Shown: positions 19,873 through 29,751, counted from the stretch's first letter. The stretch is 64,000 nucleotides of DNA from Paraburkholderia solitsugae (GCF_013177695.1 NZ_WOEY01000161.1:1-64000), one strand, 5' to 3'. Notes: generated by a model not told the origin, from the sequence alone. Translations and numbers: made by a program.

Positions 19873-22275
19873 ATGCAATCCACGTCTCCTACGTCCCCGC
19901 CGCCTGCGCCGCAGAAGCGCAAACGCCCCTTGTGGCTCAAGCTCATCATGGGCTTTGTGGGTCTGATCGTCGCAGGCATCCTGTGCGTGCTGCTGGTGCT
20001 CGGTTATGCGCTGGTGGTAGCAACTCCGAACCTGCCGTCGATCGATGCGCTGACCGACTACCGGCCGAAGGTGCCATTGCGTATCTACACGGCCGACCAC
20101 GTGCTGATTGGCGAATTCGGTGAAGAACGGCGCGACATCGTCCATATCCAGGACGTACCCGACAGCCTGAAGAAAGCCGTGTTGGCAATCGAAGACGCGC
20201 GCTTCTACGATCACGGCGGCGTCGACCTCACAGGCATCGCGCGAGCCGGCTTCGTCGCACTGACCAATGGTCACGCCACGCAAGGCGCCAGCACGATCAC
20301 CATGCAGGTAGCGCGCAACTTCTTCCTGTCGAGTGAGAAGACCTACACGCGCAAGATCTACGAGATGCTGCTCGCGTACAAGATCGAGTCGAAGCTGACG
20401 AAAGATCAGATTCTCGAGGTGTATATGAATCAGATCTATCTCGGTCAGCGCGCGTATGGCTTCGCGAGCGCGGCGCGGGTGTACTTCGGCAAAGATCTGA
20501 AGGATCTGACACTGGCGGAATCGGCCATGCTGGCGGGCCTGCCCAAGGCGCCGTCCGCGTATAACCCGGTGGTCAATCCGAAGCGCGCGAAGATCCGTCA
20601 GGAGTACATCCTGCAGCGCATGTACGAATTGCACTACATCAGTCAGGAACAATACGAGGAGGCAAGCAAGCAGCCGCTGGTTGTCAAGGGTGCGGGCAAG
20701 GAGTTCAGTGTGCACGCGGAGTACGTCGCGGAAATGGTGCGGCAGATGATGTACGCGCAGTATCGCGAAGAGGCGTACACGCTCGGCCTGAACGTGGTGA
20801 CCACCATCGACTCGGCCGATCAGGACGTCGCTTATCGGGCGCTGCGCAAAGGTCTGATGGACTACGAGCGGCGCCACGGCTATCGCGGCCCGGAAGCGTT
20901 CATCGATTTGCCATCCGATGCGGACGACCGCGAACAGGCCATCGACGACGCGTTGCTCGAGCATCCCGACAACGGCGAAATCATCGCCGCGGTGGTGACG
21001 GCGGCGAACCCGAAGCAGGTGCAGGCCACTTTCATCGATGGCAACGTCGCGACCATTCAGGGCGACGGCCTGCGCTTCGCGCAGTTCGCGCTCGGCACGC
21101 GTGCGCAGCCGAATCAACGCGTGCGGCCCGGCGCGATCATTCGCCTTGTGAAGGATGACGACGGCAACTGGTCGATCACGCAGTTGCCGCAAGTGGAAGG
21201 CGCGTTCGTTTCGGTGGTGCCGCAAGATGGCGCGATTCGCGCGCTGGTCGGCGGTTTCGACTTCAACAAGAACAAGTTCAACCACGTGACCCAGGCGTGG
21301 CGTCAACCGGGTTCGAGCTTCAAGCCGTTCATCTATTCGGCGTCGCTCGAAAAGGGGCTCGGACCGGCCACGGTGATCAATGATGCGCCGCTCTTTTTCA
21401 GCGCTGCGGAGACAGGTGGTCAAGCGTGGGAACCGAAGAACTACGGCGGCGGTTTCGACGGTCCGATGACCATGCGCACCGCACTACAGAAGTCGAAGAA
21501 CCTCGTGTCGATCCGCATCCTGAACCAGATCGGCACCAAGTACGCGCAGCAATACATCACGCGTTTCGGCTTCGATGCGGAGCGTCACCCCGCTTATCTG
21601 CCGATGGCGCTCGGCGCGGGTCAGGTCACGCCCTTGCAGATGGCAGGTGCATTCTCGGTGTTTGCTAACGGCGGCTTTCGTGTCAACCCGTATCTGATCG
21701 CTGAAGTCACCGATCAGCGCGGTATCGTCGTGGCGCACGCGCAACCGCTGGTCGCCGCGCAGAGTGCGCCGCACGCGATCGAGCCGCGCAATGCGTATGT
21801 GATGAACAGCCTGCTGCAAAGCGTCGCGCAACGCGGCACGGGCGCGAAGTCCAACGTCCTGAAGCGTACCGATCTCGGCGGCAAGACCGGCACGACCAAC
21901 GATTCGCGGGATGCATGGTTTGCCGGCTATCAGCACACGCTCACCGCCATCGCGTGGATCGGCTACGACAACCCGCGCAGTCTCGGCGATAAGGAGACCG
22001 GCGGCGGCCTCGCGTTGCCGGTGTGGATCGAATACATGGCGAGCGCGCTCAAAGGCGTGCCGGATTACAAGATGCCGATGCCAGACGGCGTGACCGAGCT
22101 CGGTTCAGAGCTGTATTTCGACGACTTCACGCCGGGGCACGGTTTCGTCTCGACAGTCGGTATCAGTCAGGCCGCGCTGGATGCCGACGCGAGCGGTTCA
22201 GCATCGGAAGCCGCGCCGGAGCAAGTCGGCGAGCAGGAAAAGCAGGACATCATGAATCTGTTCCGGGGGCACTAA
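19873..22275 (+). CDS. mrcA: Penicillin-binding protein 1A (bifunctional peptidoglycan synthase)
   Basis: 800 residues, anchored by an N-terminal helix (about 18-50, KLIMGFVGLIVAGILCVLLV). The glycosyltransferase 51 domain follows, with catalytic E107 in EDARFYDHGG and the motif QGASTITMQ. The transpeptidase domain has the SxxK motif S481-K484 (SSFK), SKN at 541-543 and KTG at 671-673. It polymerises and crosslinks peptidoglycan in the periplasm. It stands next to and divergent from pilM, as ponA does in Pseudomonas and many beta-proteobacteria. The ribosome binding site is weak (GGTG). A bidirectional terminator follows. Confidence 0.96.
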   Translation: MQSTSPTSPPPAPQKRKRPLWLKLIMGFVGLIVAGILCVLLVLGYALVVATPNLPSIDALTDYRPKVPLRIYTADHVLIGEFGEERRDIVHIQDVPDSLKKAVLAIEDARFYDHGGVDLTGIARAGFVALTNGHATQGASTITMQVARNFFLSSEKTYTRKIYEMLLAYKIESKLTKDQILEVYMNQIYLGQRAYGFASAARVYFGKDLKDLTLAESAMLAGLPKAPSAYNPVVNPKRAKIRQEYILQRMYELHYISQEQYEEASKQPLVVKGAGKEFSVHAEYVAEMVRQMMYAQYREEAYTLGLNVVTTIDSADQDVAYRALRKGLMDYERRHGYRGPEAFIDLPSDADDREQAIDDALLEHPDNGEIIAAVVTAANPKQVQATFIDGNVATIQGDGLRFAQFALGTRAQPNQRVRPGAIIRLVKDDDGNWSITQLPQVEGAFVSVVPQDGAIRALVGGFDFNKNKFNHVTQAWRQPGSSFKPFIYSASLEKGLGPATVINDAPLFFSAAETGGQAWEPKNYGGGFDGPMTMRTALQKSKNLVSIRILNQIGTKYAQQYITRFGFDAERHPAYLPMALGAGQVTPLQMAGAFSVFANGGFRVNPYLIAEVTDQRGIVVAHAQPLVAAQSAPHAIEPRNAYVMNSLLQSVAQRGTGAKSNVLKRTDLGGKTGTTNDSRDAWFAGYQHTLTAIAWIGYDNPRSLGDKETGGGLALPVWIEYMASALKGVPDYKMPMPDGVTELGSELYFDDFTPGHGFVSTVGISQAALDADASGSASEAAPEQVGEQEKQDIMNLFRGH

Positions 22276-22295
22276 AGCAATCCCTGGATCAGTCG

Positions 22296-22333
22296 AAAAA
22301 AAACCGCCGCGCTCGATGCGCGGTGGTTTTTTT
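22296..22333. terminator. Bidirectional terminator between mrcA and cyaY
   Basis: Eight A, then CCGCCGCGC (22304-22312) pairing with GCGCGGTGG (22318-22326, one G-T pair), then seven T. It serves the converging mrcA and cyaY transcripts. Confidence 0.9.
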
Positions 22334-22349
22334 CTTTCAGGCGGTCGCT

Positions 22350-22667
22350 TTATGCCTCGAAGTGAACCGGCTCACCAGCCTGCTGCGTCGCGTACTCCGA
22401 CAGCGCGGCGAAAAACTCCGTGCCGCTACGCGTATCGCGCCACTCACCGTCGATAAAACGGAAGTGAAACCCACCCGCTTTCGCGGCAATCCAGATCTCG
22501 CTCATCGGTGGCTGCAGGTTGACGATGATCTTCGTGCGGTTCTCGAATTCGAGGGTCAGGACATTGCCGCTGCGCTCGAGTTCGATGTCGGCTTCCGTGT
22601 CGTCGAGCGCGCGTTCGATGGCGGCTAGCGCGGCTTCCGCGCGGGTCAGGTATTCACTATCGGACAT
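22350..22667 (-). CDS. cyaY: Iron-sulfur cluster assembly protein CyaY (bacterial frataxin)
   Basis: 105 residues, the family length, starting MSDSEYLTRAEAAL at 22667 rather than four codons upstream. The first helix carries the acidic iron-binding ridge (E4, E10, E16, D21-D22, E24, D26, E28), and the beta-sheet has TKIIVNLQPPMSEIWIAAKAGG, the conserved frataxin core that contacts IscS. CyaY modulates cysteine desulfurase activity in cytosolic Fe-S cluster assembly. It is monocistronic and divergent from lptM, with 35 bases between the two starts. Confidence 0.95.
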   Translation of the reverse strand: MSDSEYLTRAEAALAAIERALDDTEADIELERSGNVLTLEFENRTKIIVNLQPPMSEIWIAAKAGGFHFRFIDGEWRDTRSGTEFFAALSEYATQQAGEPVHFEA

Positions 22668-22702
22668 GCTAAACTCCATCGATTATTTATTCAGGGACAG
22701 TC

Positions 22703-23047
22703 ATGCGAGTCGTATCTCGGATGCGCGCGGGGGCGCCCGGCCGCGCGATTGTAGCGGGTTTAACCATTCTCGCAGGTTGTGCACTTGCCGGCTGCGGGCA
22801 ACGCGGTTCGCTCTATCTGCCCACCGTGCCACCCATGCCGGCCAAGCCGGTCGATCGCACGCAAGCGCCGTCGTCAGTTGAAGTGAAACCCGGCGCGGAA
22901 ACCGCTTCCCCGATGGGTGAGGTACCAGATACGTCTGGCGCGCCGCTCTCGTTGTCGCCGGAAAGCGAACTCGCCACGCCGCCCGCTTCTGCCGCATCCG
23001 CCGCTATGCCTGCGCAACCTGCCTCCGCCGTCACTCCCGCTCAATAA
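22703..23047 (+). CDS. lptM: LPS translocon maturation lipoprotein LptM
   Basis: 114 residues. The signal sequence ends in a lipobox, LAGC, with the lipidated cysteine at about 32 in the conserved CGQRGSLYLP, the LptM/YifL signature. LptM helps LptD form native disulfides in the outer membrane (known from E. coli). After the signature the rest is a low-complexity Pro/Ala/Ser tail. A start at M7 (22721) would also give a good signal peptide; 22703 is the longer option. It lies nine bases upstream of lysA, the same lptM-lysA coupling as in other proteobacteria. Confidence 0.85.
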   Translation: MRVVSRMRAGAPGRAIVAGLTILAGCALAGCGQRGSLYLPTVPPMPAKPVDRTQAPSSVEVKPGAETASPMGEVPDTSGAPLSLSPESELATPPASAASAAMPAQPASAVTPAQ

Positions 23048-23056
23048 GACTTTCGC

Positions 23057-24319
23057 ATGACTCGATCCGCATTTGACTACGTCGACGGCGTGTTGCACGC
23101 CGAAGGCGTGTCCGCCGTCTCACTCGCCGAGCAATTCGGCACGCCGCTGTACGTCTATTCACGCGCCGCGCTAACCGAAGCGTGGAATGCGTATGCAGGC
23201 GCTTGCGCCGGCCGCCGCGCGACCGTGCACGTCGCCGTCAAGGCGAATAGCAATCTCGCGGTGCTAAATGTGTTCGCACGCCTCGGCGCCGGCTTCGACA
23301 TCGTGTCGGGCGGCGAACTGGCGCGCGTGCTGGCTGCGGGCGGCAAAGCGGAAAACACCGTGTTTTCCGGTGTCGGCAAGCATGCGGACGAGATGCGTCA
23401 GGCACTCGCGGCTGGCGTCAAATGCTTCAACGTCGAATCGATTCCCGAGCTCGACCGCCTGAATGCGGTTGCGGCGGAAATGGGCAAAAAAGCACCCGTC
23501 TCGCTGCGCGTGAATCCGGACGTCGACGCAAAAACGCATCCGTATATTTCCACCGGTCTGAAGTCGAACAAGTTCGGCGTCGCGTTCGAAGATGCACGCG
23601 CCACGTACCAAGCCGCAGCGGCAATGACGCATCTCGACGTGGTCGGCATCGACTGCCATATCGGCTCGCAGATCACTGAAGTCGCACCGTATCTGGACGC
23701 GGTCGACAAGGTTCTCGAACTGGTCGAACAGATCGAGCAGGACGGCGTGAAGATTCGCCATATCGACGTAGGTGGCGGTCTCGGCATCACGTACGACGAC
23801 GAAACCCCGCCGGAAATCGGCGACTTCGTGCGCACCGTGCTGGATCGCATCGAAGCGCGCGGTCACGGGCATCGCGAGGTGTATTTCGAGCCGGGCCGTT
23901 CGTTGGTCGGCAATGCCGGTGTGCTGCTAACACGCGTCGAGTTTCTGAAGCCCGGCGCGGAAAAGAATTTCGCCATTGTCGATGCAGCGATGACCGATCT
24001 CGCACGCCCTGCCATGTACGAGGCCTATCACGCGATCGACGCTGTCGTGAAGCGCGACGTGCCCGCTCACGTGTACGACGTCGTCGGCCCGGTTTGCGAA
24101 AGTGGCGACTGGCTGGGTCGTGAGCGACTGCTGGCAGTCGAACCGGGTGATCTGCTGGCGATTCGCTCGGCCGGCGCGTACGGGTTTGTGATGAGCTCGA
24201 ACTACAACACCCGTCCGCGTGCGGCCGAGGTGATGGTTGATGGTACACAAGTGCATGTCGTTCGCGCGCGTGAAGAGGTCAAGCAGCTGTTTGCAGGCGA
24301 AACCATCTTGCCGGCGTAA
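23057..24319 (+). CDS. lysA: Diaminopimelate decarboxylase
   Basis: 420 residues, a PLP-dependent fold III enzyme that turns meso-diaminopimelate into L-lysine, the last lysine step. K62 in VAVKANSN forms the Schiff base; the PLP phosphate site is in DVGGGLGI, substrate specificity is set by HIGSQ, and the dimer-supplied cysteine motif is GPVCESGDWL. The length is typical. It is co-transcribed with lptM and ends at a strong terminator. Confidence 0.97.
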   Translation: MTRSAFDYVDGVLHAEGVSAVSLAEQFGTPLYVYSRAALTEAWNAYAGACAGRRATVHVAVKANSNLAVLNVFARLGAGFDIVSGGELARVLAAGGKAENTVFSGVGKHADEMRQALAAGVKCFNVESIPELDRLNAVAAEMGKKAPVSLRVNPDVDAKTHPYISTGLKSNKFGVAFEDARATYQAAAAMTHLDVVGIDCHIGSQITEVAPYLDAVDKVLELVEQIEQDGVKIRHIDVGGGLGITYDDETPPEIGDFVRTVLDRIEARGHGHREVYFEPGRSLVGNAGVLLTRVEFLKPGAEKNFAIVDAAMTDLARPAMYEAYHAIDAVVKRDVPAHVYDVVGPVCESGDWLGRERLLAVEPGDLLAIRSAGAYGFVMSSNYNTRPRAAEVMVDGTQVHVVRAREEVKQLFAGETILPA

Positions 24320-24340
24320 ACGTCAAAGCTTAAGCAGCAT

Positions 24341-24379
24341 AAAAAGGCAATGCCACTGCGGCATCGCCTTTTTCTTTTT
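24341..24379 (+). terminator. Terminator of lptM-lysA
   Basis: AAAAAGGC (24341-24348) pairs with GCCTTTTT (24366-24373), continued by ATGCC/GGCAT after one mismatch, and followed by CTTTTT. It may also act on msrQ transcription from the other side. Confidence 0.88.
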
Positions 24380-24397
24380 GCGCGCGGCACCTCTTGG

Positions 24398-25093
24398 TCA
24401 GCGCGTCTTTAGCCGCCGCTCGCGCAGCCATACGAGCAAACGCCACCCCAACAACGCGACCATGATCGCGCCATAGATCTTCGGCAAGATCAGGTCGTGC
24501 TTGCCCGCCCTCATCCACCAGAAGTGCAGGATCGCGAGCCCGCCGATCGCATAGATCGCGCGATGCAGCGTCTGCCAGCGGCGTCCCAGTTTGCGCACCA
24601 TCGCGCGCGGTGACGTCACGGCCAACGCGATCAGTAGCACGAACGCGGCGAAGCCCACGGTAATGAAAGGCCGCTTGCCGATGTCCTTGAGAATCGCGGC
24701 AACATCGAACCACTTGTCGAACCACAGGTAAGTGGTGAAATGCAGCGTCGCGTAGAAGAAGGCGTAAAGACCCAGCATCCGGCGAAACCGGGCCAATGCA
24801 GTGATGCCGGTCAGCCGGCGCAACGGCGTCACGGCCAACGTGATGCAAAGAATGACGAGCGTCCACAGGCCCGTCGAGCGCGTGATGAACTCGATCGGAT
24901 TCGCGCCCAGCCGATCGGTCAAGCCGAACAGTACGATGCGCGCGAGCGGATACCACGCCGCGATAAACACCGCGATCTTCGCCGGCACGATCCAGCGCGC
25001 GCCGCTTGCGGGACGTTTCGCCGCAGCCGACGCCTGCGCTGCTCGCTGCGCTCTAGTTTCGGTTTGAGCAACAGGTTGAGTATCGGAAGCCAT
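24398..25093 (-). CDS. msrQ: Heme-binding membrane subunit MsrQ of the periplasmic Met-sulfoxide reductase
   Basis: 231 residues with six hydrophobic segments of the ferric-reductase-like family (YedZ). LARFRRMLGLYAFFYATLHFTTYLW carries heme-ligand histidines, and WQTLHRAIYAIGGLAILHFWW carries two more. MsrQ takes electrons from the quinone pool or flavin reductase and passes them to MsrP, which repairs oxidised methionines in the periplasm. The Ala/Arg-rich first 30 residues are not conserved in the family. It begins 14 bases after the msrP stop. Confidence 0.94.
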   Translation of the reverse strand: MASDTQPVAQTETRAQRAAQASAAAKRPASGARWIVPAKIAVFIAAWYPLARIVLFGLTDRLGANPIEFITRSTGLWTLVILCITLAVTPLRRLTGITALARFRRMLGLYAFFYATLHFTTYLWFDKWFDVAAILKDIGKRPFITVGFAAFVLLIALAVTSPRAMVRKLGRRWQTLHRAIYAIGGLAILHFWWMRAGKHDLILPKIYGAIMVALLGWRLLVWLRERRLKTR

Positions 25094-25107
25094 ATTCGCG
25101 TCGCCGC

Positions 25108-26103
25108 TCAGAAGTTTTTCTTCAGGTCCATGCCCTGATACAGCGACGCGACCTGATCGCCGTAGCCGTTGAACATCAACGTCTTGCGTTTGGGGGTGAA
25201 GAAACCGTCTTCGCCGATGCGCCGTTCGGTTGCCTGGCTCCAGCGCGGGTGATCGACGTTCGGATTCACATTCGAATAAAAGCCGTATTCGTTTGACGCG
25301 TACGTGTTCCAGCTGGTCGGCGGCTGCTTGTCAAGGAAGCGGATCTTCACCAGCGACTTCGCGCTCTTGAAGCCGTACTTCCAGGGCACCACCACACGGA
25401 TCGGCGCGCCATTCTGATTCGGCAGCACCTGGCCGTAGAGGCCCATCGTCAGCAGCGTCAGCGGATTCATCGCTTCGTCCATCCGCAGACCTTCGGTGTA
25501 CGGCCAGTCGAGTACCGGCGTCGAGAGGCCGGGCATTTGCGACGGATCGGCGAGCGTGATGAACTGCACGTATCTGGCGTTGCCGGTCGGCTGCACGCGC
25601 TTGATCAACTCCGAGAGCGGCACGCCGATCCACGGAATCACCATCGACCAGCCTTCGACACAACGCAACCGGTACACGCGTTCCTCAAGCGGCGCGAGCT
25701 TCAGCAATTCGTCGATGTCGTACACCTTAGGATTCTTGATTTCGCCCTCGACGCTCACCTTCCACGGGTGCGGGCGCAACGTACCGGCGTTCTGCGCGGG
25801 ATCCGCTTTGTCGGTGCCGAACTCGTAGTAGTTGTTGTACGTGGTGATGTCCTTGTACGGCGTGATCTTGTCGAGCGCGACGAACTTCGCGTTGGTCTTC
25901 GCGGCGAGCTTCTGCGCTTTCGGATCCGGCGACGAATACGCCGCCAGCGCTTCGCCATTGACACCGATCAGACTGCCGAGCGCCAACGCGCCGGCCGCCT
26001 GCAACGCACGCCGCCGGTTCTCGAAGACGCGCTGCGGCGTGATTTCGCTGCGTGCGATGTCGTCGCCGATGAGTTGAATTCTGTCGCTTCGCTTGATCCA
26101 CAT
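25108..26103 (-). CDS. msrP: Periplasmic methionine sulfoxide reductase catalytic subunit MsrP
   Basis: 331 residues of the sulfite-oxidase molybdoprotein family (YedY). A Tat signal is seen as NRRRALQAAGALALG (about 29-43). The molybdenum ligand is C148 in RLRCVEGWSMVIPW, and the cofactor pocket includes GAPIRVVVPWKYGFKSAK. It reduces free and protein-bound methionine sulfoxide under oxidative or chlorine stress and is exported folded with its molybdopterin. It is the first gene of msrPQ; the 130 bases upstream show no clear promoter by eye. Confidence 0.96.
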   Translation of the reverse strand: MWIKRSDRIQLIGDDIARSEITPQRVFENRRRALQAAGALALGSLIGVNGEALAAYSSPDPKAQKLAAKTNAKFVALDKITPYKDITTYNNYYEFGTDKADPAQNAGTLRPHPWKVSVEGEIKNPKVYDIDELLKLAPLEERVYRLRCVEGWSMVIPWIGVPLSELIKRVQPTGNARYVQFITLADPSQMPGLSTPVLDWPYTEGLRMDEAMNPLTLLTMGLYGQVLPNQNGAPIRVVVPWKYGFKSAKSLVKIRFLDKQPPTSWNTYASNEYGFYSNVNPNVDHPRWSQATERRIGEDGFFTPKRKTLMFNGYGDQVASLYQGMDLKKNF

Positions 26104-26231
26104 CGTGCTGCTCCTTGCCGGCCCATCGGGTTGTCTATCTTACGGGGCCATATTGATGATCTGCTCGCCCTGCCATCCTTTGGTACTGCTCTAACGAACA
26201 CACTGGATGCAGCGAATATTCCACCAGACGT

Positions 26232-26264
26232 AAAAAAACCGCCGGTGCGAAGCACGCGGCGGTT
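26232..26264 (-). terminator. Terminator of resB-ccsB
   Basis: AACCGCC (26237-26243) pairs with GGCGGTT (26258-26264), and GTGC/GCAC extend it inside. On the minus strand it is followed by a run of T. Confidence 0.85.
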
Positions 26265-26289
26265 CTTAGTCGGCTCGGAACGGCAGATC

Positions 26290-27504
26290 TTACAGCTTGC
26301 CGTAGCTATGCAGCCCCGACAGGAACATATTGACGCCGAGGAACGCGAAGGTCGTCACCAGCAGGCCGGTCAGCGCCCACCATGCCGCCACCGCACCGCG
26401 CAGGCCCTTCATCAGGCGCATGTGAAGCCAGGCCGCGTAGTTCAGCCAGACGATCAGCGCCCACGTTTCCTTCGGGTCCCAGCTCCAGTAACCGCCCCAT
26501 GCTTCAGCGGCCCACAGCGCGCCAAGGATTGTTGCGATCGTGAAGAACGCGAAGCCGACAGCGATTGACTTGTACATCAAGTCGTCGAGCACATCGAGCG
26601 GCGGCAGGCGGTCAGCCAGCACGCCGCGCTCTTTCGCCAGATAGGCGACGCCGACCATCGCCGACAGCGCGAAGCTGCCATAGCCAATGAAGTTAGCCGG
26701 CACGTGAATCTTCATCCACCAGCTTTGCAGCGCGGGAACCAGCGGCTGGATCTGCTGCGCGTCGCGAGCGACCGAATACCACATCAGGAAACCGACCGCC
26801 GCGCTGATCACGAGGAGCACGAAGGCGCCGAGTGCACGCGTGTTGTAGTGCTGCTCGTAGTACAGATAGAACAACGCAGTGATCAGGCTGAACAGCACGA
26901 ACACTTCGTACAGATTCGAGATTGGAATATGGCCGACGTCCGCGCCGATCAGGTACGACTCGTACCAGCGCACCATCAACCCGACGAAACCCATCACCAC
27001 TGCGGCCCACGTCATTTTCGAACCGATCGCGGCGCCGGTCGGTGAACGCGACAGCAGGCCGATCCAGTAGAAGACGGTGGCGAACACGAAGAGCGCGCTC
27101 ATCCACAGGATCGCGGACTGGCTCGACAGGAAATACTTGAGGAAGAACGCGCTATCCGCACGGCTGAGATCGCCGTGATAGATCTGAATCGCCAGCAACG
27201 ACAGCGCCGCAATACCGGCCATAAGCGGACGCACGGGCTTCCAGCGCCAGCCGAGCACGACGAACACCGGTACCGCCAGGCACAGCACCAGTTTGTCGTA
27301 GTAATTCATGAACGGGTGATAGCGCGACAGCGCGAACCCAGCACCCGCGACCATCACGACGGCGAACAGCCAGTCGACGACACCGAGCCGCTTCAGAAAC
27401 GGCCGTTCGTCATACTGCGCGACGTTGAGTGTCTCGCTCGCGAACGCCCTGGTGGGCCGCGAGGGTGACGAAGAGGAGGATGAGGAAACCTGAGTCAAGT
27501 CCAT
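26290..27504 (-). CDS. ccsB: Cytochrome c synthase subunit CcsB (ResC/CcsA-like)
   Basis: 404 residues starting MDLTQVSSSSS at 27504, four bases after the resB stop; the serine run (about 6-13) is low complexity. Multiple membrane helices surround the tryptophan-rich WWD heme-handling motif WGGYWSWDPKETWALIVWLNYA near residue 310. With ResB it forms the System II machine that exports heme and attaches it to CXXCH motifs of periplasmic c-type cytochromes. A likely client, the cytochrome c4-like protein, is encoded immediately upstream. Confidence 0.93.
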   Translation of the reverse strand: MDLTQVSSSSSSSPSRPTRAFASETLNVAQYDERPFLKRLGVVDWLFAVVMVAGAGFALSRYHPFMNYYDKLVLCLAVPVFVVLGWRWKPVRPLMAGIAALSLLAIQIYHGDLSRADSAFFLKYFLSSQSAILWMSALFVFATVFYWIGLLSRSPTGAAIGSKMTWAAVVMGFVGLMVRWYESYLIGADVGHIPISNLYEVFVLFSLITALFYLYYEQHYNTRALGAFVLLVISAAVGFLMWYSVARDAQQIQPLVPALQSWWMKIHVPANFIGYGSFALSAMVGVAYLAKERGVLADRLPPLDVLDDLMYKSIAVGFAFFTIATILGALWAAEAWGGYWSWDPKETWALIVWLNYAAWLHMRLMKGLRGAVAAWWALTGLLVTTFAFLGVNMFLSGLHSYGKL

Positions 27505-27508
27505 GATC

Positions 27509-29731
27509 TTACCGGGTCGAATCTTGTGAGCGTGCGGACGGCGCGCCGGCATTGCCGGGTTTGTCGGAGGCGCCGGCGGCGGCGGATGCTTCAGTGAGTT
27601 TGGCGCCCAGCGCGGCGCCGACAGCGTCGCGCGTTTGGACGAACTCCTTCTCGAAATCAAGCGTTTTGCGCGCGCTCGACATCGCCATCACGACATTCGT
27701 GCCGTGATCGGTATCTTTGAGCCAGAACCAGAGGCGCCGTTCGCGGACGTAGAACATCGAGAAGATGCCCAACACGAGGAGCAGGCTGCCAAGATACACG
27801 ACTTTTTTGCCCGGTGCGCGCGTCAACTGAAATACCGAAGCTTGCACCTGCTTGAATGAGTCAAGCTGTAAATAGACCGGCGAACCATACAAAAAGCTGT
27901 CGGATATCGCATTGATCGAGCTTTGGATGAAGCGGCTCGCGTCCGCATTGGGCTGCGCATCCTGCTCGCCCAACTGCTCACGCGACAGTTGCCACAAGTC
28001 CCACGTCGCGCCTTCCAGCATGCGCAGCAGCAGGCCCGCGGCCTTTTCCTGCTCGCCCTTGGGCACCGAATGGTCGATGAAGCCCGCGATCGCCTGGAAG
28101 CCGCCGACCGTCTGGCCGTTCGGCATCTTGATACTGTTGTCCGCCCCGGCAAACAGGGTCAGGACACGCAGCGCGCTTTCTTCCAGGTGCTGTTGCAGTT
28201 CGGTATTCGAACCCGGTACCGAGCGCAGCGCGAAACGGTGAGCGGCCGCGGCGCGCATGGCCGGATTTTCAAGCGTGGCGCGCAGGTTCATCCATTCCTT
28301 GACGGTCCCGCCAGTGTCGGCGGGAATACGCAGGTAGCGGAATGGGTCGTCCGGATTCAGGCGCATGCCGGCGAGGAACATCTTTTCGCCCCCTACGTCT
28401 ACCGGCAGCATGTAGTTGTTGTACTCGCGCGCCTGGCCGTCCTTGTCGCGCACCTTGTACTGCACCGACGGGCCGACGTTATGCAGATCGAGCGGCTTGG
28501 AGGTCTTGGCACCGGAGCCGAGGCGCTCGTCGAACGCTTCTTGCAGCGTGCGATGCGCGGCGACGCCGCGAGCATCGTTCTGGCCGCTGCCGTTGGAGAT
28601 GTTTTCGACGTTGATTGCGCGGAAATCGGTGAATTCGACCGTTTGGCCGTCGGCCAGCGGCGTGGCCGTGCTCAACGGCGCGTTGTTGCCGATCGTGCCG
28701 CCGAACGGCGCGGTCTTCGCGCTCGCGCCGGACATCGGGTACGCGGTCATCTGCATCTGCGAGCCGCCGTCCTGGAAGCTCGACTGGTAGATCGACACGC
28801 CGTCGTAGGTGAACGGCTTGTTCACTTCGACGCGCGCCGGCACGCGCGCGCCCGTCTTATGGTCGACCACGACGATGTCGCTCGCGAACAGCTTCGGCAT
28901 GCCCGTCGAATAGTAGTCGACGATGAACTTGTTCAGCTCGATCGAGAACGGCAGGTCCTGGATCAACGAGCCGTCTGGCTGATTCAGGATCGCCGTCGAC
29001 ACATGTTGCCCTTCCGGCACCCATGCGTAACCGCGGAAAGTCGGGTTCGATTGCGACAGCCGATGTTCCGGCGGAATGTCGTTGATCACCGTGTTGGCAC
29101 GGATCGGCGACTTGTCGAATAACCACATTTGCAGCTTGATCGGCAGATTGCTGTCGAGCAGACCGCCCAGACAGATCACCACGATCGCAATATGCGCGGA
29201 GATGTAGCCGAACTTGGTCAGCGCGCCGCGCTTGGCGGCGATCAGCGTCGCCCCCTCCGACTCACGCGTGACGAACTTATAGCCAAGCTTGGCCGAGAGT
29301 CTGGCGAGCACCGCCGAAGTCTGCGCGCGCGTGCCGTGCACCGCGAATTCGCCCTTGTGATGGAACGCGCGCAGGCTGCCTTCGCGGACCTTGTCCTTCC
29401 AGCTCTTGACGTCCGCGACCACTTTCGGCGAATTGCGGATCACGCACAGCGACACCGACACCATCAGGAAGCCGAGAATCAGCATGAACCACCACGAGCT
29501 GTACACGGTGTACAGGCTCAGCGAGCGGAAGATGTCGGCCCAGAACGGGCCGAACTGATTGACGTAGTTGGGATAGGGGTCGTCCTGCGTGAGGACGGTG
29601 CCGATGATGCTGGCGATCGACAGAATCACGAGCAGCGCAATGGCGAAACGCATCGAACTCAATACTTCGATGATGCTGCGCGTGATGCGATTGCCCGACT
29701 TCGACTGCAAACCCGACGTGGTGACGCTCAT
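27509..29731 (-). CDS. resB: Cytochrome c biogenesis protein ResB
   Basis: 740 residues, the System II partner Ccs1/ResB. Three helices near the N-terminus (starting SSMRFAIALLVILSIASIIGTVL, and YTVYSSWWFMLILGFLMVSVSL) are followed by a third near 170-195, a large periplasmic domain and a last helix near 650 (KVVYLGSLLLVLGIFSMFYVRERRLWFW). It holds apocytochrome and heme for ligation. The C-terminal Ala/Gly-rich 50 residues are not conserved. It is separated from ccsB by four bases and from the upstream cytochrome gene by a terminator, so it must have its own promoter. Confidence 0.93.
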   Translation of the reverse strand: MSVTTSGLQSKSGNRITRSIIEVLSSMRFAIALLVILSIASIIGTVLTQDDPYPNYVNQFGPFWADIFRSLSLYTVYSSWWFMLILGFLMVSVSLCVIRNSPKVVADVKSWKDKVREGSLRAFHHKGEFAVHGTRAQTSAVLARLSAKLGYKFVTRESEGATLIAAKRGALTKFGYISAHIAIVVICLGGLLDSNLPIKLQMWLFDKSPIRANTVINDIPPEHRLSQSNPTFRGYAWVPEGQHVSTAILNQPDGSLIQDLPFSIELNKFIVDYYSTGMPKLFASDIVVVDHKTGARVPARVEVNKPFTYDGVSIYQSSFQDGGSQMQMTAYPMSGASAKTAPFGGTIGNNAPLSTATPLADGQTVEFTDFRAINVENISNGSGQNDARGVAAHRTLQEAFDERLGSGAKTSKPLDLHNVGPSVQYKVRDKDGQAREYNNYMLPVDVGGEKMFLAGMRLNPDDPFRYLRIPADTGGTVKEWMNLRATLENPAMRAAAAHRFALRSVPGSNTELQQHLEESALRVLTLFAGADNSIKMPNGQTVGGFQAIAGFIDHSVPKGEQEKAAGLLLRMLEGATWDLWQLSREQLGEQDAQPNADASRFIQSSINAISDSFLYGSPVYLQLDSFKQVQASVFQLTRAPGKKVVYLGSLLLVLGIFSMFYVRERRLWFWLKDTDHGTNVVMAMSSARKTLDFEKEFVQTRDAVGAALGAKLTEASAAAGASDKPGNAGAPSARSQDSTR

Positions 29732-29751
29732 TCATACTCCGACTGAACAGC